This document shows positions 54,995 to 63,838 of a stretch of DNA of 64,000 bases, piece after piece; the first letter of the stretch is position 1; each line of letters begins with the position of its first letter. The stretch is from Roseimicrobium gellanilyticum (lineage in GTDB: Bacteria; Verrucomicrobiota; Verrucomicrobiia; Verrucomicrobiales; Verrucomicrobiaceae), in assembly GCF_003315205.1 (NCBI RefSeq), contig NZ_QNRR01000008.1:248001-312000 (forward strand), in the 5' to 3' direction. The notes under the pieces are model-generated. The model searched no databases. It saw only the letters and a list, made by a program, of their open reading frames with translations, and had not been told where the DNA came from. Made by a program: the position numbers and the translations under genes.

Positions 54995-55235
54995 GAAATT
55001 CGTGGGGTTGAGATGGAGGAAGGACCTGAAGAGGTGTTCCCTCCCTGCTGTGTGAATGGCGCACCCTGGAGGATCCCGGAACGCACCTGCCACCTGCGAA
55101 ATGCCGGAGGCTGAGTGGCCAGAGGTTGCCCCCATGTGTGGCTCAATCATCCCCGCACGTCGAGGGCCATGGGCTCGCGTGGGGAAATTTGAAGCGCGGT
55201 TCAAGTCTGGTCCGCGCGGTGATGGTGTGAATGCT

Positions 55236-58200
55236 TTACTTCATTCCCGCCATCTTCTCTTCTGCTGCCTTCTTGAATCGGGGCTCGGTGGTTGCGTCAT
55301 TCGCGATGGATTGGTAGGTGGCCATGGCATCCACCTTTCTGCCGGCGGCGAGTTGCGTATCACCAATGGCAAGCTGGGTGGTGGTGCGCAGAATGCCGGG
55401 TGCTTTTTCGAGTTGAATGATGCGGAGCGTCTTCAGCGCATCATCAAACTGTCCGCGCTGCGTCTGGATGCGGGCGATGCCATGCAGGGCGGCGTACTGA
55501 TCTGACGAGCCAATCTGCGCCACGCCGTCCACGATGGTGTGATAGGATGTGAGAGCGCCATCCGCATCCTTCAGGTTCGTCTCTCGGTTCTGGCCCTGGA
55601 TGAGGAGCGCGGCATCCCGGACGCGCTTGTCGGCAATCCACTGCAGGGCGTTGCTGAGATCGGACTCGGCTTCCTTCGCCTGTTTCGTGACGGCATGGGC
55701 ACGACCGCGGGCGAGGTAGCCGTCACCACGCTTCCAGAAGGGCCACTTCGTGATGTCCTCACCGGCGTATTCGGCAATGACCTGCGGCGCTTTCGCCTGA
55801 TTCAGAAGATGCCGCATACGCACGGACTTCTTCACGGCGTCAACGGGAATGGAGGCGGTGATTTGGTCAGCTACATCGTACTTGCGCAACTGGCTGGCGG
55901 CTTGGGCAGCATTCTCCAGTGCATAGGATTTCTGCAGTGGCGTAGTGTCACCTTCCGCCGCCTTTTGATAAGCCTCCAGCGCCTGTTCGCGAGTCTTGTT
56001 CGTGTCGAGGTCAGAGGCCTTCCGCATGGCCGTGAGAAAATCCGCATCAGGCTCGGCGGCGTCGAACTGGAAGCTGTTGCCATTGTAGAAATGGGCGAAC
56101 TTCATCGGATTGTGGAAGTGGTCTGCGCCTGTGGGGGAAAATGCGCTGTGTTCCTGTCCATCCTCCCGCACGCGCTGGCGGCAGAAGTTCACAAACCATG
56201 GCAAGCTCCGTGTAGGTTTCTGGCCGATGACCTGGTGAAGCGGATCGCTCTTGTCCTCCGTGATCGGGATGCGCATCTCGACGATCCACTGGCCATCACT
56301 CATGCTCGTGGCTGCCTCCACCTGGGAGTCCCAGGCGAGCCACGCATTTCGCGGTGCCTTGCGGTCGAGGTCCACCACGGCTCCGCTGGGGCTCACCGCG
56401 ATCTGATAGTAGGAGTGGGAGTTCGTCTCCAGCAGGACTTCCACGCAATCCCCATACCACAGCGCCGCATCATCCTTCTTCGAGGTTCCGACTTGAGGTT
56501 TCGTTCCGGGCTCTTCCTCGCAGATGAAGGCGAGATACAAATCATTGCCGATGAGCGTGCCTTTCACGGTCGTGCCGAAGGTGGGCAGTCTCCCTGTCTG
56601 CAACTCGCGGAGACGACACGTGGCGGAGGGGAATACTTTTGCCCACGGCTCATCATCGAGTTTCCCGTCGATGACAATCTTTCCGCGACCCTCACCCACG
56701 AGACGGAACACCGGTACCGGGCCGCGTTTCTTGCCGAGCTGTTCGCTCTTGTTGCGCAGGCCATTGAGGAAGGCATCCACCATACCCAGGCGGCGACTGA
56801 AGATGGAAGCGGGCTCCGCTTTCGCCTTCGCCGTGGCAAAGAGTGCGAGCGCGTGGTCCGCCTTCGTCTTGTCCTGTTCCATGTCCTGCCAGTTCTTTTC
56901 GCAGTAGTCGAAGAAGGCGAGCATTTCCTGCTCAGCTGGACCGTAGAAGAGCCGTACGTACTCGCGGAACATGGCGTCCACATCCTGCTGCGGGCCTCCC
57001 CAGTACATGCGCTGGGTGAAGTAGACCAGGTAGTGATTGAAGCCCGGGTCGGTCTTTTCGAAATCCTGGCGCATGCTCAGCCAGATATCCTCTCCCTGGA
57101 AGGTACCCTTGATCGCATTGATGCTGTTCCCCATGACATGTGGCGTGTATGCGGGCAGGTACCAGCCGCGCTCGGTCAGGGGATAGTTCTCGAAATTGAT
57201 GAGCGGGTTCGCGGTCTTCGGCAGCCAGCTCTCCCGCAGCGCCTTGATTTCTGCCTGCTCCTCAGAGCGATTGTTTGCCGGGCGGCGGCCACCTACAATC
57301 GAGACCACCACATTCGGCTCCAGCTTTGCAATCTTCAGTGGAGGCAGTGTGTACGCGCCGTAGGCACAGTTCATCACTTTCCCTTCTGGATGTGTTTTGC
57401 GCACCTCCTTTGCCACGCGGTTCACGAAGTCCCACACATAGTCGGAGAGCAGTCCCTGGCCGCCGCGTTCCGGCGTGTCCTTCCCTTTGCACTTCTCGCA
57501 CTGGCACATCGCACTGAAGCCATCCGGCGGCATCACGGAAATGGCCTCCAGCTTGTAGTGGTCGAGCTGGGCGCGGACGTAGCGCACCGTGTGCTGGAAG
57601 AGTTCCTCATTGGAGTAGCAGAGCTGGTTCAGCCGCTGGTCTGGTGCGGTGTGACGTTTGCCACCATAGAGTGCGAACCACTCCGGATACTTCTCAAAGA
57701 TCTCCTTGCGATGCGTCATGTCATCCAGGCCGTGGGCCACCTGGATGCCGTAGGGATCACGCAGTCCCAGACGCATGGCCCACATCGCGACGTCCTCGCC
57801 AAAGACACCGAGGCGCACGTTGAAGCGGCGCAGGGGAAAGTCTGGGATCACGGTCTTGTCTACCTTGGGGAGAGGCAGTGTCTTGAGGGCGGGTATCACC
57901 TCGCCTATCTCGCCTGGAGCATACCAGCGGACGCCCAGATCCATCAGGTAGCCGCACACCGCATTGTAGGAGCCACGTTCATCGAAGCCCCACATCTCAA
58001 GGGCGGAAATGCTGGACGCATTTGCGGTGGTGCGCATGGCATCCGGCAGACCGGTGGTGCCAGGCAGGCGGAAGCGATTCTTGTACAGGCCGGCATGGGG
58101 CACGCCCCACAGCTCACCCATGATGGCGTCCCACTCGCGTTGCAACTTCCCGCTGGCAATCTCCGCGTTGCTCCTCGCAAAGGGTGCGATGGGGGTGAAC

Positions 58201-58562
58201 TCGGTATCCCCACCGATGAGCACCAGCCAGCCATCACCCGACACGATGCGGTACGCTCCATCCTTCAGGCCATCGGTGAAAATTCTGAGCTTGTCCGTAT
58301 GCGTACTGCGACCGACGAGAATCTTCGTTGTTTGCGACTGCGTCGTAGGTGAGGTCACAATGGGTACATGCGCCCCGGTGATCTTCTTCAGATGATCCTG
58401 CAACTCCTGCGCCGCGAGCCGCACCGGTCGCAGCGCATTCTCCGCGATGACAATCTCCGAGCGTGCCTGACCATTCTCCACGAGCGTGGCGGCAGATGAT
58501 GTGGCGCAGGGCGCGAGCGATGCCGAGGCGAGAAGCAGTGCGGAAAGGAGGGCGCGTTTCAT
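55236..58562 (-). CDS. secreted DUF4838 protein with CBM9-like and TPR-like C-terminal domains
   Basis: 1108 residues, signal peptide at the N-terminus (MKRALLSALLLASASLAPCA). An N-terminal alpha-glucuronidase-like domain (ATLVENGQARSEIVIAENALRPVRLAAQELQDHLKKITG) leads into the DUF4838 core at about 200-560. About 635-830 is a CBM9-like beta-sandwich (KIVIDGKLDDEPWAKVF...VDGKL-type start, NDLYLAFICEEE). The last 260 residues are helical, TPR-like. It probably binds and cleaves a plant or algal polysaccharide outside the cell. The start at 58562 is the ATG beginning the signal; ATG 58568 is two codons upstream. Confidence 0.85.
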   Translation of the reverse strand: MKRALLSALLLASASLAPCATSSAATLVENGQARSEIVIAENALRPVRLAAQELQDHLKKITGAHVPIVTSPTTQSQTTKILVGRSTHTDKLRIFTDGLKDGAYRIVSGDGWLVLIGGDTEFTPIAPFARSNAEIASGKLQREWDAIMGELWGVPHAGLYKNRFRLPGTTGLPDAMRTTANASSISALEMWGFDERGSYNAVCGYLMDLGVRWYAPGEIGEVIPALKTLPLPKVDKTVIPDFPLRRFNVRLGVFGEDVAMWAMRLGLRDPYGIQVAHGLDDMTHRKEIFEKYPEWFALYGGKRHTAPDQRLNQLCYSNEELFQHTVRYVRAQLDHYKLEAISVMPPDGFSAMCQCEKCKGKDTPERGGQGLLSDYVWDFVNRVAKEVRKTHPEGKVMNCAYGAYTLPPLKIAKLEPNVVVSIVGGRRPANNRSEEQAEIKALRESWLPKTANPLINFENYPLTERGWYLPAYTPHVMGNSINAIKGTFQGEDIWLSMRQDFEKTDPGFNHYLVYFTQRMYWGGPQQDVDAMFREYVRLFYGPAEQEMLAFFDYCEKNWQDMEQDKTKADHALALFATAKAKAEPASIFSRRLGMVDAFLNGLRNKSEQLGKKRGPVPVFRLVGEGRGKIVIDGKLDDEPWAKVFPSATCRLRELQTGRLPTFGTTVKGTLIGNDLYLAFICEEEPGTKPQVGTSKKDDAALWYGDCVEVLLETNSHSYYQIAVSPSGAVVDLDRKAPRNAWLAWDSQVEAATSMSDGQWIVEMRIPITEDKSDPLHQVIGQKPTRSLPWFVNFCRQRVREDGQEHSAFSPTGADHFHNPMKFAHFYNGNSFQFDAAEPDADFLTAMRKASDLDTNKTREQALEAYQKAAEGDTTPLQKSYALENAAQAASQLRKYDVADQITASIPVDAVKKSVRMRHLLNQAKAPQVIAEYAGEDITKWPFWKRGDGYLARGRAHAVTKQAKEAESDLSNALQWIADKRVRDAALLIQGQNRETNLKDADGALTSYHTIVDGVAQIGSSDQYAALHGIARIQTQRGQFDDALKTLRIIQLEKAPGILRTTTQLAIGDTQLAAGRKVDAMATYQSIANDATTEPRFKKAAEEKMAGMK

Positions 58563-58843
58563 GAGCATGCGGAGCGGGCGTAGGTACGCGTGATCTGGTA
58601 GATGCCCTGTGGTAACGCGACAGCGACAGATCGCATTTCAGTTTTTTCGGCTGCCTCGTGAAGCGGTGTGGCACTGTGCCACTGGCACGTCTCAGGGCAC
58701 ATCGGTCCATGGGTGGGAAGGCCGGAGGCCCTTCGCACACCTGCGTCCGCCATGGCTTGCCCGCACGGGCTGACGTTCCACCTTCTCAAGGCGGCGATGC
58801 AGGACATGAAAGCCCGGCCTCGGAGCGTACCTCCCGGGAGTGA

Positions 58844-59221
58844 TCAGCGTGTGAAGATATGGAGCAGCGTACCCACGCACAGAAGTGCACTGACAATTCC
58901 CGGGTATCCCACACAGCCGTAAAACGCCGCGCGATGGTAGATGCTGAGGGTGCGCCTGCTCCGGAGCCACCAGGCGGATGTCAGCAGGGCCATGGGAGCC
59001 AGTGTGATCAGCGAGATAATGGTCGTGGCCGTCCATCCGGATGGTGATAAGGCCAATGCCAGCAGCCATCCACCTACAGTGCCGAATAGGAAGAAATACG
59101 GGACATGCGGTGGGCGCGTGATGCCCGTACGATGCATGCGGTAGCAGAGGGCGAGATAGCAGGCCGGCAGCACAAGCAGCGCAAGGATGAGCCATGCTAG
59201 CGTGGTGGGAGAAGGTGCCAT
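58844..59221 (-). CDS. small membrane protein
   Basis: 125 residues with three or four hydrophobic segments (LAWLILALLVLPACYLAL, PYFFLFGTVGGWLLALAL, IISLITLAPMALLTSAWWL, CVGYPGIVSALLCVGTLL). No family is recognised. The start is placed at MAPSPTTLAW (59221). It is separated by 281 bp of apparently empty sequence from the DUF4838 gene. Confidence 0.55.
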   Translation of the reverse strand: MAPSPTTLAWLILALLVLPACYLALCYRMHRTGITRPPHVPYFFLFGTVGGWLLALALSPSGWTATTIISLITLAPMALLTSAWWLRSRRTLSIYHRAAFYGCVGYPGIVSALLCVGTLLHIFTR

Positions 59222-59385
59222 CAGAACCAGGCATGATAGGCGCAATCATGACTGAATGCAAAAGAGCGACCTGTGCCCTGTGCCCTGCGCCGAGCGTGGG
59301 CTGGAGGGGGCCGCGGAAATGTAAACACAATGAAGTCGCAATCCCGTTGAAATGGGTGGTGAAGCGCGGAGAGTTCTCATCAGCC

Positions 59386-60339
59386 ATGGCAAGAACCTTC
59401 CTCATCCCGGCGGTCGTTATCTTCTTGATCGCATCCACCACGCTGGCCCTGGCGACGCCTGGCCAAATCGTGACGGTGGAGGAGAAGCTGCTGGGGAGCA
59501 ATCCCACGGGATACATCACCCTGAGGACGGAGGTCGACAATCTCGGCACGTACTACGGAAATCGCACACAACGTTTCCTCGTGGAGTACTCCAAGGAACC
59601 GTCCGACCCCAAGCAGGAAGCGGCCCTGGGCGCGCAAGTTCAGGCGAAGCTGCTGCTGGACATCACCACCACAAACGATGCCACGCAGGATGACCCCTTC
59701 ACCCCCGAGGCGACGACCAGGAAGCTGAATGAAAAAGACGGTGAAGTGAAGCTCGCCGACCTGCTGGAGCGCTACCCCAGCCAGGCACGGAAATGGAGCG
59801 CTGAGAATGTGGTCCAACTCGAAGTTGAACCCTCCAAGGGACTGTGGTTGGGATCGACGAACCTCGCGTGGGCCGGCTGGATCAAGGAACGCTTCCTGGA
59901 GGATAGGAACTCCGATTTGGAGTGGAGATTGGATGAAGTCTATGAGGATGAAAATTGCCTGTACCTCAGCGTTTCCACCGAGGAGTACGGGCAGCGCCTC
60001 GTCTCCATTCCTCCGCGGAAGACCAAGCAGGTGCGGGATCAGTTGGCGAAGCAGCCGGTGTATCTGATTGCGGGACACTCCAAAAACAAAGACGAAGCCA
60101 TCAAGCTGGCCCAGGAACTCATCAAGAAGACGAAGGGAAAGTTCAGATGCGAGGTGTGGTCGTCAGGACGCTATGCAGCGGAGATGATTTATGTGGTGGC
60201 AGATTCAGATTCCAGCCAGCATCTCGCGCGGTTCCGGTTTGAGGAGACAGAGAAGCTGACCGGCGTGGATTTGAGCGTGATGTCCAGCGCTGACTTCAGT
60301 GAGCGGACGGAGGTGAAAGTGAGCGCGGAGAAGGAGTGA
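59386..60339 (+). CDS. secreted hypothetical protein
   Basis: 317 residues from the ATG at 59386, preceding a signal peptide (MARTFLIPAVVIFLIASTTLALA). The rest has no clear domain; it contains LGSNPTGYITLRTEVDNLGTYYGNRTQRFLVEYS and a Glu-rich tail. The 59194 start would add 64 residues without signal character. The next gene starts at its stop codon (GTGA at 60336-60339), so the two may be coupled. Confidence 0.55.
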   Translation: MARTFLIPAVVIFLIASTTLALATPGQIVTVEEKLLGSNPTGYITLRTEVDNLGTYYGNRTQRFLVEYSKEPSDPKQEAALGAQVQAKLLLDITTTNDATQDDPFTPEATTRKLNEKDGEVKLADLLERYPSQARKWSAENVVQLEVEPSKGLWLGSTNLAWAGWIKERFLEDRNSDLEWRLDEVYEDENCLYLSVSTEEYGQRLVSIPPRKTKQVRDQLAKQPVYLIAGHSKNKDEAIKLAQELIKKTKGKFRCEVWSSGRYAAEMIYVVADSDSSQHLARFRFEETEKLTGVDLSVMSSADFSERTEVKVSAEKE

Positions 60340-60848
60340 AGCTTTTCCGGCAGGTACTTCTGTGGTTGCAGACAAATGGAACTGTGACATGTATCCTGCC
60401 GCGTTCCTTCATGCCTCAATCACAAAACCTTCGTTTCATTGCGACAAGTTCTGAAGACTTGGAGTTCGAGCATCCGCCGGGTGCGTCCTTGATGCGGGGA
60501 CTGATTGCCAGATTGGAAGCAGCAGGGTGGCGGCCCGGCGATATGGAAAACTGGCGCGACGCTGGATGGTTTGCTGAGTGCAATCGTGGTGAGGCGTGCC
60601 TGGAGGTGACTCTGGCGTCCATTGAGGAGCCGAGTCTGTGGATGCTGCAAATCAGCCCGACGCATCGCCCGGGTTTGATAGGGCGCTTGTTCGGAGGCAA
60701 ACCATCGGCAGCCCCTGCAGACATCTATGAGCTGGCTCTGGCCGTGCATCACGCGCTTTCCACCTTGGGATGTCTGGATGACCCGCGATGGCGTTGGGAT
60801 GGATTCCCCGACGTAGACAACTCGACCGCCGTGCCACGAGCAGCGTGA
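60336..60848 (+). CDS. hypothetical protein, probably coupled to the upstream gene
   Basis: 170 residues if the GTG at 60336 is used, 145 if ATG 60411 is used. GGAG lies a suitable distance before the GTG, and the overlap with the stop of the previous gene suggests coupling. It has no known domain; the stretch EHPPGASLMRGLIARLEAAGWRPGDMENWRDAGWFAEC and DIYELALAVHHALSTLGCLDDPRWRWDGFPD suggest a small globular protein. Function unknown. Confidence 0.55.
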   Translation: MKLFRQVLLWLQTNGTVTCILPRSFMPQSQNLRFIATSSEDLEFEHPPGASLMRGLIARLEAAGWRPGDMENWRDAGWFAECNRGEACLEVTLASIEEPSLWMLQISPTHRPGLIGRLFGGKPSAAPADIYELALAVHHALSTLGCLDDPRWRWDGFPDVDNSTAVPRAA

Positions 60849-60996
60849 AAACGCATTATGCTTATCCCGGCAACCTCATCAACATCGACATCGTTGCGCT
60901 TTGAACACCGGTGCCTGGATCGAGGAGTATTTCCCACCGGTTGGACAATCGGTCCCCCCCCTTTGCTGCTTCCCACTTCGGCTTCAACTTCTCACA

Positions 60997-61764
60997 TCAT
61001 CCTACACGCAGCCTGAACTGCCGCTGGTATCGCATCGGCGTGAGACCCACATGCTTCTGGAACTGCTGCGTGAACGAGCTCTGGTCGCAGAAGCCCATCT
61101 CACGGGCCACTTCGCCAATCTGGCTGCTCTCTTTCTGGAGCGCTTCACACGCGGCCTGGATGCGGAGCTTCATGATGAAGGACTGTGGGCTGCTGCCAAA
61201 GGTCTCCACGAACTTCCGGTGAAGCTGGCGTGGTGAGAGGTGCACAATCTCCGCCAGCTCCGCCACGGTCACACCGGTGCGGAAATGCTCGCGGATGTAG
61301 GTCACGGCGCGGTCGAGCTGGAGGTAGGGCTGCAGGAGCTGCTTGCGCCCTTCATAGCTCTGCACCGTGCCCATCACGCCAATGACCCTTCCCTTGCGAT
61401 CCTTCAAGGGGAGCTTGTTCGTCACGAACCAATCCGGAATGCCCTGCTGGGTGAAGAAGAGCTCCACGATGTTCAACTTCGGCTCGCCATTGTTCATCAC
61501 GAGCTCGTCATCGCGACGGAAGTTTTCCGCAAGCCGGGGAGGGAAGAGATCAAAGTCGTTCTTGCCAAGGATTTCTGCCTCGGCGGAAAAACCGAATCGC
61601 TCGTAGAAACGGCGGCTGGCACAGATGAACTGGAAGCTCCGGTCCTTGGCAAAAAAGGACACATCCGGCATGTGGTCAAAGAGCCGGTAGAATGCCGTGT
61701 CCGGCGAGAGCTGTTTCAAAAAGCGCTCACGCTCTGCCAGGGCATCTTCGGGACTTGTGGGCAT
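60997..61764 (-). CDS. AraC-family regulator with N-terminal PAS domain
   Basis: 255 residues. A PAS domain at about 25-130 (FYRLFDHMPDVSFFAKDRSFQFICASRRFYERFGFS... FDLFPPRLAENFRRDDE) precedes two AraC helix-turn-helix units (VTVAELAEIVHLSPRQLHRKFVETFG and IGEVAREMGFCDQSSFTQQFQKHVGLTP). PAS-AraC proteins of this type regulate sugar or aromatic genes in related bacteria. The ligand is unknown. It stands alone on the minus strand with about 375 bp of unassigned DNA on its promoter side. Confidence 0.87.
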   Translation of the reverse strand: MPTSPEDALAERERFLKQLSPDTAFYRLFDHMPDVSFFAKDRSFQFICASRRFYERFGFSAEAEILGKNDFDLFPPRLAENFRRDDELVMNNGEPKLNIVELFFTQQGIPDWFVTNKLPLKDRKGRVIGVMGTVQSYEGRKQLLQPYLQLDRAVTYIREHFRTGVTVAELAEIVHLSPRQLHRKFVETFGSSPQSFIMKLRIQAACEALQKESSQIGEVAREMGFCDQSSFTQQFQKHVGLTPMRYQRQFRLRVG

Positions 61765-62139
61765 GGATATTCGAGAATTTCACTTACGTACCTCGGAAGT
61801 TCCTTCGCGAGCAGATTTTTCACAACGCAAGGCAACAAGGCAACTCGTCGTCCACGCCTTGGAAAAAGCCCTCGGTCAGCGGGTGCTTCATCCCCAACCT
61901 GATCGAATCTTGATCGGGAAACGATACCGCGTTGCTCGCTGACCAAATAACGTGCACCTCAGTTCTCTGGGACTTTTGCGATAGTTCGACGCTGTCTTTG
62001 TGAGGGAAGAGTGGCGTCGAGATTTGCCATTGGCTCGGAAGATCCAGCACCGTAGTCAGGCCAGATGGCTCAACCTCTGTTCGTCTTTCTGTTCTGCCGT
62101 CTGGCGTCCCACCGCTACACGGCACGCACACGCGCCGGT
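61765..62139. other. unassigned interval upstream of the PAS-AraC gene
   Basis: 375 bp with no gene or RNA I can support; a 158-residue minus-strand frame across it shows no domain. It should contain the PAS-AraC promoter and the end of the NlpC transcript. No repeat is visible. Confidence 0.4.
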
Positions 62140-62652
62140 TCACAGTCCCGGCGGATGGCGCAGGACGGCGCCTTTGGTGGGGCGGCTGCGGGTACTCCAT
62201 TGGGGACCTTCGCCCTGGCCGTTGTAACCGGTGTCGAGGCGCAGGCCCGCGATGACCGTGAAGACATGGCCGCGTCGCGGGTAGAGGGTAATCCATTTGC
62301 CAGCGCCGGACTTGCCGTAGTTCCGGAACTCGGTGCTGGAGATGGGACTCGAGAGTAGCCCGGCATGGTACAGCACGTAGGAGGCCGTGCCAGAGCAGTC
62401 GTAGCCCACGTCTTCCACACGGCGATGGCCGCCACCGTAGATGTAGGGCTTGCCAATCAACCGGTTGCCTGCGGCGATGGCGCGTTTCACGGCTTCAGGC
62501 GCGTCTTTGGGAGCGCGGGCATAGCGACCCTCCAGCACAGCGGTCTTGCCCTCCACGTAGCGGTAGGCGTAGTTCTTCGGCGCGGAGGAACAGTGCACCA
62601 GCAGCAGTGCCGGAGCGCAGGCGAGAAGGAAGTGTAGCAGGCGACGAGACAC
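62140..62652 (-). CDS. NlpC/P60-family lipoprotein (peptidoglycan hydrolase-like)
   Basis: 170 residues. A signal peptide with lipobox LVHC points to a lipoprotein. The catalytic motif is GYDCSGTASYVLYHAG with Cys86, and His129 in RRGHVFTVIAG is the paired base, as in NlpC/P60 cysteine peptidases that cut peptide bridges in murein. RLIGKPYIYGGG before the cysteine is also typical. A long gap of repeats separates it from queE. Confidence 0.85.
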   Translation of the reverse strand: MSRRLLHFLLACAPALLLVHCSSAPKNYAYRYVEGKTAVLEGRYARAPKDAPEAVKRAIAAGNRLIGKPYIYGGGHRRVEDVGYDCSGTASYVLYHAGLLSSPISSTEFRNYGKSGAGKWITLYPRRGHVFTVIAGLRLDTGYNGQGEGPQWSTRSRPTKGAVLRHPPGL

Positions 62653-62779
62653 GGGATGTTTAAGATATCTTAAATGAATAGGCCCTGTCTGGCCAGACAG
62701 AACTCGAAGTCGGGGGGAGCGCCTTCCCTGAACCCTTCGACCGCGATGCGCAAGTCATCGCTGCGGCATCTTGGGGAAG

Positions 62780-62960
62780 TTGATGGTCTATGGTTGATAG
62801 TTGATGGCCTGAGGGTAGTGGGTGTGGTCACCTGAATGGGCTTCAACGCAGAGACACAGTTCTACCTCAGAGACTGAGGGCTTCGTGGATGCTCAGCACT
62901 CAGCGGCCAGCATCCCGTTCACTTCCTTCAGGCTATCAACTATCAACCATAGACCATCAA
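62780..62960. repeat. inverted repeat with 32-bp arms around a dispersed-repeat copy
   Basis: 62780-62811 and 62929-62960 are near-perfect reverse complements (each holds ATAGTTGATGG or its complement). A copy of the CACAGAGAC-type element (62821-62880) sits between them. The 363-bp gap between NlpC and queE contains no gene. Confidence 0.8.
62821..62859 (+). repeat. 39-bp direct repeat flanking queE, left copy
   Basis: It matches 63734-63772 at 36 of 39 positions (GGTGTGGTCACCTG...CAGAGACACAG versus GGCGTGGTCACCTG...). The two copies are in the same orientation, 156 bp before and 23 bp after queE. A part of the same block is at 165-190. Confidence 0.85.
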
Positions 62961-63015
62961 GTCCGCGCCTTAGCCGCACACGTACCGTTGCTGTCCAAGG
63001 CGCCCACCAATCGCA

Positions 63016-63711
63016 ATGCGCATTTCTGAGATGTTCTTTTCCGTACAGGGGGAGGGGAGACTGGCCGGCGTACCGTCCGTCTTCATCCGCACCTCAGGTT
63101 GCAATCTGCGCTGTCACTGGTGTGATACACCCTATGCTTCCTGGAATCCTGAGGGGGAGGAAATGAGTGTGGCGGAGATCCTTGCGGAGGTGGAGAAGCA
63201 TCCCACCCGATTCGTCGTGGTGACGGGCGGGGAGCCGATGATTGCCAAGGGCATGCCGGAGTTGCTGAAGGCGCTGAAGGATGCGGGGAAGCACATCACG
63301 ATTGAGACGGCGGGGACGATTGCCCCGGAAGGGGTGCCGTGTGACCTGGCTTCACTGAGTCCGAAGCTGCATCACTCCACGCCGAGTGTGGCGCAGGCGG
63401 GTCAGGCGTGGCACGATCGACATGAGAAGACGCGCTGGCAGCCGGAGGTCGTGCGTGCGTGGTGCCAGGCCTATGAGCACCAGCTCAAGTTTGTGGTGGG
63501 CAGTGAGGCGGATTGCGCCGAGGTGGAGCAGATGATTGCCGGGGCCGGAGTGGAGACGCCGCCGGAGAATGTGCTTCTCATGCCCGAGGGAAAGACCGTG
63601 CAAGGCTTGCACGAGTCCGCCCTGCAAGTGGTGGAGTGGTGCAAGCAGCGCGGGTGGCGTTATTGCCCCCGGATCCACGTGGATCTGTATGGGAATACGA
63701 GGGGGACGTGA
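63016..63711 (+). CDS. queE: 7-carboxy-7-deazaguanine synthase (radical SAM)
   Basis: 231 residues, cytoplasmic. It converts 6-carboxytetrahydropterin to 7-carboxy-7-deazaguanine on the way to queuosine. The radical-SAM cluster is CNLRCHWC (Cys29, Cys33, Cys36), preceded by FFSVQGEGRLAGVPSVFIRTSG and followed by VVTGGEPMI, the QueE pattern. queC, queD and queF are not in the window. The gene is bracketed by direct repeats at 62821 and 63734. Confidence 0.93.
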   Translation: MRISEMFFSVQGEGRLAGVPSVFIRTSGCNLRCHWCDTPYASWNPEGEEMSVAEILAEVEKHPTRFVVVTGGEPMIAKGMPELLKALKDAGKHITIETAGTIAPEGVPCDLASLSPKLHHSTPSVAQAGQAWHDRHEKTRWQPEVVRAWCQAYEHQLKFVVGSEADCAEVEQMIAGAGVETPPENVLLMPEGKTVQGLHESALQVVEWCKQRGWRYCPRIHVDLYGNTRGT

Positions 63712-63733
63712 GGTGGAACACCGGGGGAATGTG

Positions 63734-63800
63734 GGCGTGGTCACCTGCATGGGATTCAACGCAGAGACACAGAGACGCAGAGGGAACTTCGGAGACTGAG
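63734..63800 (+). repeat. dispersed CACAGAGAC-type repeat, right copy, beside queE
   Basis: The block at 63746-63800 is nearly identical to 161-214 (same GCAGAGG...AACTTCGGAGACTGAG end). Its 39-bp left part (63734-63772) repeats 62821-62859. It lies 38 bp beyond the end of the partial GxxExxY gene at 63839. Confidence 0.85.
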
Positions 63801-63838
63801 TGCTGAGGTGCTCGGTTGGTAGGAACGGAAGGTGGTGG

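Noticed and set aside
55539-58352. 937-residue plus-strand open frame opposite the DUF4838 gene
   Set aside because: No domain or signal; the opposite strand encodes a complete secreted protein.
61820-62296. 158-residue minus-strand frame between the PAS-AraC gene and the NlpC gene
   Set aside because: It overlaps the NlpC coding region, is proline/arginine-rich and has no domain.
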